Source: Stenopsyche tienmushanensis
Taxonomy: Eukaryota > Arthropoda > Insecta > Trichoptera > Stenopsychidae
NCBI GenBank assembly: GCA_008973525.1
Contig: WACJ01000188.1
Coordinates: forward strand, 620,001 to 684,000
DNA length: 64,000 nucleotides
Reading direction: 5' to 3'
The translations under genes and the position numbers were made by a program. Below the pieces are notes generated by a model. The model saw only the letters and a program-made list of their open reading frames with translations. It searched no databases and was not told the DNA's origin. Positions 57,735-64,000 of this stretch are shown here, piece after piece; the stretch's first letter is position 1; each line of letters begins with the position of its first letter.

Positions 57735-57838
57735 CCATATGAAATTTTGAAAAATTCTGACCCTCATATCATTACATTCCATATTGATATTCTTATTATT
57801 AAAGTTGTAGTAAATACATCATGGTAAATATAAGGTTA
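57735..57838 (+). repeat. Dispersed repeat M, copy 2
   Basis: See 27,285. It lies directly upstream of the mariner remnant at 57,840, as a 5' flank would. Confidence 0.45.
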
Positions 57839-57839
57839 G

Positions 57840-58160
57840 ACGAGGCGAACAGAGTAGCAGTCAACCAAATGAAGTAACCAACCCAGAAATGGTGAAGAAA
57901 ATTCGCAAAATGGTATTGGGTGACCGTGGACAGTAAGTGTGCGAGCTAGCAGATATGGTAGACCTTTCAAAAAAATGCTGTATATCGCATATTGACTGAA
58001 AATTTGGACATGAGAAAGTTTTGCGCAAAATGGGCGCCATGTTTGCTCACAATGGAACAATTTTTTTTTATAGCAATAAGGTCGAGTTTTTGCATCAAAT
58101 CAGGATGAAATATGAGTCCATCGCTTCACATCATGCAAAGAAACATGGAGACCCTCTGCC
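57840..58160 (+). pseudogene. mariner transposase remnant
   Basis: Across frames: NEVTNPEMVKKIRKMVLGDR, then CELADMVDLSKKC, LYRILTENLDMRKFCAKW, and near 58,100-58,160 a decayed first catalytic block 'QDEI*VHRFTS' (DETW lost to a stop). A non-LTR tail starts inverted about 30 bp further on, almost at the same transposase position as in the 39 and 60 kb loci. Confidence 0.7.
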
Positions 58161-58184
58161 AACCCAATGCGTTGGTTGGTCCCA

Positions 58185-58350
58185 CTATTCGGGACCACGC
58201 CATGATCGTACAGATCATGTAAGCCTAAAAAGCCCCAAAAGAGGACGGAGTGGCCACAAAGGCTGTGTGTTCAACCGGTCCGCTTTTCAGATCGCTGACA
58301 TGACGAATGAGCGCTTCGAGATGGGATGCCATACCCGAACATGTCTACAG
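58185..58350 (-). pseudogene. Non-LTR C-terminal tail, copy 11
   Basis: Minus strand, reading from about 58,345, gives 'CRHVRVWHPISKRSFVMSAI' in the long frame, while the family frame reads GMASHLEALIRHVSDLKSG and PVEHTAFVATPSSF. Ends at 'atgatctgtacgatcatgg' near 58,200, the usual YDLYDH site. Confidence 0.7.
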
Positions 58351-58489
58351 AACGATTACCAACTCTCATTACAAAACGAAGTTGTCCGAAGAAGATTGAT
58401 CGGATGAGGAACCGGAGTGAAAACCGAAATGGAAAGAAATAACGGTTCAAAACCCTAATTCTAAGCTCTATGAATGATATAGAAATATT

Positions 58490-58930
58490 CAAAATTTCAC
58501 CTTTAAATCATCATAACTTTTTAATTTCCGGTCGTAATAGCACAAAATAACTGTTTTTGTATTTTGCAATATATTTTTGATCTTAATAAATTATTATTTT
58601 ATACAATTGATTTAAATAAAAATATTTCTGAGCTTCCAAATTCACATGTCAGCTTTTTAATTCTATAAACTATTTTGAACTTCATTTAGTTTTTCTATTG
58701 TAGATTATACCCTTTTCAACGATATGTTACATGTCATATACAAATCATTCAATAAGTCGTTATATTTTAAGAGGTACCAGTTTAACAGATTCAATATTAA
58801 GAAAGTATTTTTTTATGTTTAAGATGTTTTTATTAAATTTATTTACAAAATTTGGTCAGATCTGACACCACTGGATTTCTTTGCCTGGGGACGTGCCCTA
58901 TTCCGTGGCTCAAACGGTCTCCAGATCAAT
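58490..58930 (+). pseudogene. DNA transposon fragment with SPDLTPLDFF motif
   Basis: Repeat A (compare 16,378) occupies 58,490-58,565 and 58,705-58,795, split by about 140 bp of other sequence. At 58,858-58,920 a frame reads SDLTPLDFFAWGRALFRGS and NGLQIN, the third acidic block of a Tc1/mariner-type transposase. It is the single-copy counterpart of the array at 16,721-16,905. Confidence 0.62.
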
Positions 58931-58974
58931 TGCAAAAAATAATTATTTATTTAGATAAAAAACACATTGCCAAA

Positions 58975-59430
58975 TACACTCAAATCTCTTTTTGTGCGAC
59001 TTTTTTGTGCGATTTCAAAGTTATGCGGATTTTTATTTTTTTTTATTTTATATAATTTGGGACTCGTATATTATACGATCATGCCCTTTATTCTAGTTTT
59101 GAATTTTGAAAAAATTGATTTCGTTTTTTTTGCATTTTTCCAATGTTTTGACTTTTAAAAATATATCCTCCAAAAGATTTTCAAAAATTCTAACTACTTA
59201 TGGAGTTATAGTTATTTTAATGACGCGGCAACTTGGCCGGTCTCACCATAATGAAATCTTTTAACGCGTTTTTATCGAAACTACTTTTTTACTAACTTTT
59301 TTGTGCGATTTTGAATATATATTTTTATAGCTGTTTCAAAGTTATGCGGTTTCTAATATTCTTGGAACACATCTACACTTTTTCTATGTAAATCGTTGCT
59401 TTTTTTGTGCGATTTTTCACGTAATGTAAT
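58975..59430 (+). repeat. 'Tgcgattttt' repeat with repeat B, copy 2
   Basis: 58,980-59,060 and 59,300-59,430 carry 'tttttgtgcgatttt' and 'ttcaaagttatgcgg', as in 41,030-41,560. Between them, 59,150-59,290 is repeat B (compare 8,095). Frames here are T-rich and unrecognised. Confidence 0.5.
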
Positions 59431-59434
59431 TTTT

Positions 59435-60520
59435 GGCATCGTTTCAATCAATCAAAGTGAACATCAATGGTCATCCACATGAACAGACAGTGGTAAAACT
59501 TATTGCCATTAAATGCTGTTTTTTTTTTATTTTATCTGTATCTGAAAAGGGCAGGGCTTACAATGTATCGATATTTTTACGACTTTCGAGGCATAAAAAT
59601 AGTCCATAATCCATAAAAGTAACGAGCCTTTCGCGTTTCCTCTATTCACTTGGATGCATTTCGTAGCCATCACTCGGCTTGCTTTCGATGCAATCATTTA
59701 TGCATCGTTTACGATGCACATCCTTCGTGTCACTTTATTGCACTTCCTGTCCCACCGGTTATTCGGCGACGCCCGCTCTTTAATTATAACAACCCTCGAT
59801 TATGATCGCCCGAGCGGTTAATATTTTAGCATTTTTCGTCGTTTCTTGGAAACGGAAAAAGGGTAAACATGGCCCTCGCCCGTGTGCCACAAAATATTGC
59901 GAATGGGATAGATTCCCTGTTCGAGATTGCCGGAATGTCTGCCCGTACCGATATCTACGTTTTACTAGACGTAAACGTTTCTTATCTTTTATCAATAAGT
60001 AGAGCCTCGTGTAACCATACAATGCCTTACCGACTATTCTTTGAATTTTTCAAATCGAATTTCAGCCATTCAAAGGGTGCTATTTGGAACAAATATCTGG
60101 AATGAGATTCAATCTCAAAGTTATGGATGACAATAAGCGTTCAAAATAATAAGGCATTGAATGTTTAATCGATTTCTCGAAAGTTATATCTCGTTTCATC
60201 CGCAATCCAGATATCAATATTTTTCTTTCTTGGAGAAGACATTTTGTGTCATATCAACATTTGATTTAAATTCAGGGCGGCAGGGAAACTTTCTTATTTA
60301 AAACAAACAATTCATTGAGGGCAAAACAATTAACATACGAGGGTATTCCTAAAAGTACCCAATCTATCAAACATAATACAAAAAATATCTTAATTTCTCA
60401 ACATTGTCCCCTTTCAGTGCAATACATTTTACCATGATGTAACATCACTTTATTTTTAGCCAAATGCGGCCTTATTTTCTTGATTACATCACTCAAACGT
60501 TGCAATAAGTTCGCATAATA
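59435..60520. other. Unassigned spacer
   Basis: Frames of 66-80 codons on both strands at 59,780-60,100 overlap each other and are not recognised. Confidence 0.42.
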
Positions 60521-60524
60521 TTCG

Positions 60525-60605
60525 CCATCAGCGGTCCGCTTTTCGGACCGGTTGGGCATATAGACTTTTGGCCGCTCCCTTCTAATTTATTTTTATCTAG
60601 TTCTA
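60525..60605 (+). pseudogene. Non-LTR C-terminal tail, copy 12 (short)
   Basis: Reads ISGPLFGPVGHIDFWPLPSN in one frame. Flanks fall outside the family. It lies 50 bp from, and convergent with, the next mariner fragment. Confidence 0.65.
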
Positions 60606-60654
60606 ATCTACAACATAGATCTTTATAACTTAAATCAGAGAAGGATCCCCGTGT

Positions 60655-60995
60655 TTTTTTTTTTGTTTCGGGTGAAATATATTGAAGCCATTTTTCATCA
60701 ATGATTATGAATCGACACAAAAACTCTGTTTTATTGCTATGAAATATCGCCAAATACTCGATAGAAACATTCTTGCGACGCTGTTTTTGTTCCATTGTGA
60801 GCAAACACGGCACCCATCTTGCGCACAGCTTTCTCGTGTGCAAATTTTCAGTCAGTATGCAATATATGGCAGCTGACGCGCTTCCAATCGACGGACATCC
60901 AATATCATTGACATCGTCCCCACTGGGGTTCATCTTGGCAGCTGGTACGGCCTCGTTTAAACTCTGCCACCCAATATTTTACTCTTATAAATGAA
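60655..60995 (-). pseudogene. mariner transposase remnant (longest frame)
   Basis: A minus-strand frame from 60,933 reads YCILTENLHTRKLCARWVP, CLLTMEQKQRRKNVSIEYLA and FIIIDEKWLQYISPETKKK without a stop. The first catalytic block is IDEKW, with the Asp and Glu kept and Thr changed to Lys. After SPETKKK the family match ends and the frame runs antisense through the neighbouring non-LTR tail. The upstream 'ggcctcgtttaa' near 60,950 is shared with 30,390. It holds about 75 of some 345 residues. Confidence 0.82.
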
Positions 60996-60999
60996 GGAG

Positions 61000-62495
61000 C
61001 AGGCTTCTTCAGAATAGAATCTAGCTCGTTACTTCGTATTCATATCGCAATTCAAGATTTTATTTGGAAGAATGATGATTAAAAATATGAATATGAAGCG
61101 ACTGTGGACATTTGAGCGTTAAAACAATTAATATTCGTCGTCTTTCGTTCGGTCTTAAACACAGTTTTCTTCGACGTAAATTCGGTCAAAGTTCCAGTGG
61201 ACCGAAAATTTTCCAGCAACTGATCCCGAGAAGCACTCCAGAAGTTTGTTCCCGGCGCGCTATATGGTAATGCCATTTGCAAACTTCATGAAGCCATTCT
61301 GGTCCGCAATGAATTTACACTCGGCTTTCTTCCAACTTTCCCCATTTTTTTCTGATTGATGGTGACAAATTTCTTGACGTGGAAATCATAATTCATTTCT
61401 ATAAATTGAAACGAGACGTCGACGCAGGCGTCCCGGAATATCAGCCGACTTCGGAGGGGATATTTCAGTCGATATTCGGGACAAAACTTCGATCAAATAT
61501 ATCCATCCTGAATTTATAATCCGTCTGTAATGAAATGGCTTTGACCTTTATATCTGTCCGAAATTAAACGTGATTAGCCTTTCATCGACGGGAACGAATT
61601 CCGACACTGATTATATAATATTTCACAAAATTCCTGACGGGTATAATTGAAGGATTAAACGAAAGACAATTGTGAATTCAAAGAAATCCGGGATAACCTT
61701 TCGTAATTGATCTTAATGTTTTAATACTTTCGGTCGGGTATATACCTGCTTGTACCGATTTATATCCACGGTCTACTTCGACATCGCCCAAAGCCATATC
61801 CAGCTAAGACCCCACGAAAGAAAAGACCTTCAACTTATCGATTTCCACCCCCTAACAGTTCCGCGACCTCGGTTTCCTCAAGTCGCTCTTGCATTCTATC
61901 TTTTAATAAAAGATCGTCTAAATTTAAATATTCTTGAGCGCGCTTCCCGGGGTAAGCCAATGGTATTTTGGGAGCCAGAGTTTGCGGTTTTACTTGCATT
62001 CGGGAAGTACTCTCAAACTAAGTTTCGGTGGAAATGTTCCCGACTTGTTCATCCCTCTCACCGCTGGCCAGTCCACTTCTGCGGTAACAAAGTAGCGTCT
62101 TAACCGGGAACGTTATGAAATGCACCAATGCCAATTACAGTTTATATAATCAATATTGACGTCTTAATAACAGAATAGATATCTATCTGGTTAATAAAAA
62201 ACCACAAAGGAACCAAAAAAGTTTCCATTTCTTTAGGAAATATTGAGCATTTTCTGAAAAATCAATACAGAGGAATGTTATCTACATCAAAAGACTATGT
62301 ATTTAAATGAAGAAAGAACATTTAAGTAGTTTGAGTCTTATATTATAAAACCAATCTTATTATAATGAAAGAAAATCGCAAAAAAGTGCAAGAGACTGTT
62401 AAAACCAGAGAACTGTTTAATTGGATTTCATTGGAATATTCTACAAAATATTAAGTTATATTAAGTGAAATACACAGCAGATTCGTTTTATATAT
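61000..62495. other. Unassigned spacer
   Basis: Includes a 117-codon frame (61,750-62,100) that I cannot assign. No paired splice sites or start context argue for an exon. Confidence 0.42.
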
Positions 62496-62498
62496 ACT

Positions 62499-62614
62499 AG
62501 TGGGATTCAAATATAACCCGGAATCTTGCTGTTCATTAGTGATATATAAAAATACAAATATAATATTGTACATAGTTCTCTACGCTAAATTCCGGGTTAT
62601 ATTTAAATCCTACT
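62499..62614. mobile_element. Short MITE with 33-bp inverted arms
   Basis: Arms at 62,499-62,532 and 62,581-62,614 share ttcaaatataacccggaat (one change) and enclose 48 bp. Half copies occur at 18,551 and 33,019. Noncoding. The superfamily is unknown; the small size and TA-rich flanks fit Tc1/mariner MITEs. Confidence 0.62.
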
Positions 62615-62639
62615 CATACAACTTAACCATTGTTCCAAA

Positions 62640-62805
62640 ATAATATTTTTGTGAGCCGCTCATTCGTTATATCAGCGGTCCGAAAAACGGACCGATTGAG
62701 CATACACCACTTATGGCCACTCCGTCCTCTTATAGGGCTTTTTGCGGCATTGTCTATGATCTGTACGATCACGGAAGCAACGTAGCGTCTAGTCACTTTC
62801 TATCA
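62640..62805 (+). pseudogene. Non-LTR C-terminal tail, copy 13, with start of 3' UTR
   Basis: One frame without a stop reads EPLIRYISGPKNGPIEHTPL, MATPSSYRAFCGIVYDLYDH and GSN, the end of the tail domain. Untranslated sequence follows from about 62,785. Confidence 0.75.
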
Positions 62806-62953
62806 TAGTATTTTTTTCACAACAGTAACCGCCATCTATACATTAGGTCGGTTACTTTTGGGACTATCTTTTTGTATATTGTTTTAAATCAAGCATTATT
62901 ATTTAATATGTTGCATTTATAATAGGATTAAATTTAAAAAATAAATTAGATTC

Positions 62954-62972
62954 CGGGGGGGGTTAGGGGGGC
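62954..62972 (+). repeat. G-rich run
   Basis: Two C, eight G, tta, then six G in 19 bp. It could fold as a quadruplex. No telomere-type repeat array surrounds it. Confidence 0.5.
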
Positions 62973-62974
62973 AT

Positions 62975-64000
62975 TAAGTTAGATACTTGCCACGGCGCTT
63001 CATACCCTAGTTACGACTCTGGTAACATATATAACATATGACCGTCTCGATGGAAAGTGTGGGAATGTTTTTAAAGACTAAGTAGTTTCCTCAGGAGATA
63101 GTAAAAAAGTCCTCCTCCATATGCAATTTACTCCATAGAATTTGAGACTGGGTAGTTTCCCTCTTAGTGTTGATCCTTTTAATTCGGCAAATACAAAACG
63201 ATATAAAAGGCAACGATTGCCAAGTGGAATTCTTCCTTTGTCGTTCTTCCGAGCCGTCTGCTTGTTGTTCCTCTCGTGCTTGTTCTGTTCCTTTAGTTTT
63301 CCAGCCGCTGGGCCAGTTATGTAGAATAAAACGTGTTACATAATGCAAATACCCCGAAGGGGTGGGATTTGTTGATACACCAGGGAACTATTTTTTTCTA
63401 GCATCATTATAATTAAATTAGTTAGTTAGCGTTAGTTGATTTTATGTTCACATATCAGATTACATATTTTATGGAAATAAAATAACTCGTATTCCTTATG
63501 TATTTAAATACGTTTCATGCTGCTTTTATTCTTTTCCGCTTTTCATGTTTATGTTGTTACGTTATTTCGCTCGACTATTTTTTATGTACACCTGTAAAAT
63601 GTCAAAACAACTTTTTTGCGTCCATTACGTATAACGGGGAAGAATTTGGTCTGAAATGTGACAGAATTTGAGAATCTCTTCTGGGTGATGTAACGGCACA
63701 GACGGCATACGTAAGCGATGGCGTCTTCTCAAAATAAAACAGGACATCGCGGATCGTATTTAATTTGCAGGGGACAAGTGACGGATCCTGCTGGAGTCCC
63801 ATAATTTCGAAAAAAGCGGCTTAGTCGAAGCGAACGCGTAAATCAAATCCATGAATAATAAATTGCTCGGCTTTTTTTTTCAAAAAGGGAAGATCTGGAG
63901 TGTTGGTCCTTGTCCAAAACGCGGGACATAATGCTCAGACGGCGTGTCCCGTTTATCTTCAGATTCGGTATGAAATTCGCTAGAATTTCCACGCGAGCGA
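62975..64000. other. Unassigned spacer to window end
   Basis: No supported feature. Opposed frames of 60-85 codons at 63,091-63,345 are unrecognised. Confidence 0.42.

Noticed and set aside
61750..62103. 117-codon open frame as a host exon
   Set aside because: No recognised domain, no defensible splice sites, and length within chance for a balanced-composition patch.
62954..62972. Telomere-like ggttaggg string
   Set aside because: A single occurrence inside a G run, with no TTAGG-type array.
1..64000. CRISPR array, prokaryotic operon or phage region
   Set aside because: No regularly spaced repeats, no gene packing, and abundant arthropod transposons.

Overview
This window looks like noncoding nuclear DNA from an arthropod, most likely an insect. 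It is AT-rich, has no long open reading frame (the longest is 168 codons and reads out of frame through a retrotransposon fossil), and has no operon-like packing, ribosome binding sites or CRISPR. The recognisable sequence is a mixture typical of insect genomes: mariner transposases, non-LTR retrotransposons whose ends carry a Cys/His knuckle, piggyBac-like elements with TTAA flanks, a Ty3/Gypsy-type LTR family whose primer site fits a leucine tRNA, and several families of small inverted-repeat elements (MITEs and foldbacks). I found no convincing host exon, tRNA or rRNA. The window is best read as intergenic or large-intron DNA that has collected decayed transposons.

Layout. 1-3.7 kb: a non-LTR reverse transcriptase fossil, a mariner fossil, and three head-to-tail copies of a non-LTR C-terminal tail. 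5.5-10.2 kb: two piggyBac-like copies, an inverted-repeat DNA element, and a mariner fragment abutting a non-LTR tail. 11.6-16.9 kb: a foldback element apparently nested in LTR debris, a piggyBac-like MITE, two non-LTR tails, and a short tandem array of a transposase motif. 18.3-23.2 kb: mariner pieces, an LTR primer-site junction, an R1-type non-LTR 3' end and a foldback fragment. 24.7-34.4 kb: mostly unassigned DNA with scattered repeats, LTR pieces, a mariner fragment, a foldback arm and a MITE. 36.7-48.4 kb: LTR pieces, two copies of a TA-flanked MITE, a mariner/non-LTR pair, foldback and piggyBac-like MITEs. 50.5-54.8 kb: mariner, the best-preserved piggyBac-like element (TTAA on both sides), a third TA-flanked MITE, mariner, and a second R1-type 3' end. 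55.7-62.8 kb: three mariner fragments interleaved with four non-LTR tails, and a short MITE. The end of the window is unassigned.

Nothing here appears to act as a working gene set. Every transposase and reverse transcriptase has stops, frameshifts or truncations. The points most worth following are the internally deleted piggyBac-like family with three 16-bp palindromes per element, the recurrent convergent pairing of a mariner 5' part with a non-LTR tail, and several foldback families that seem unclassified. All family names rest on motifs read by eye; no database search was possible.
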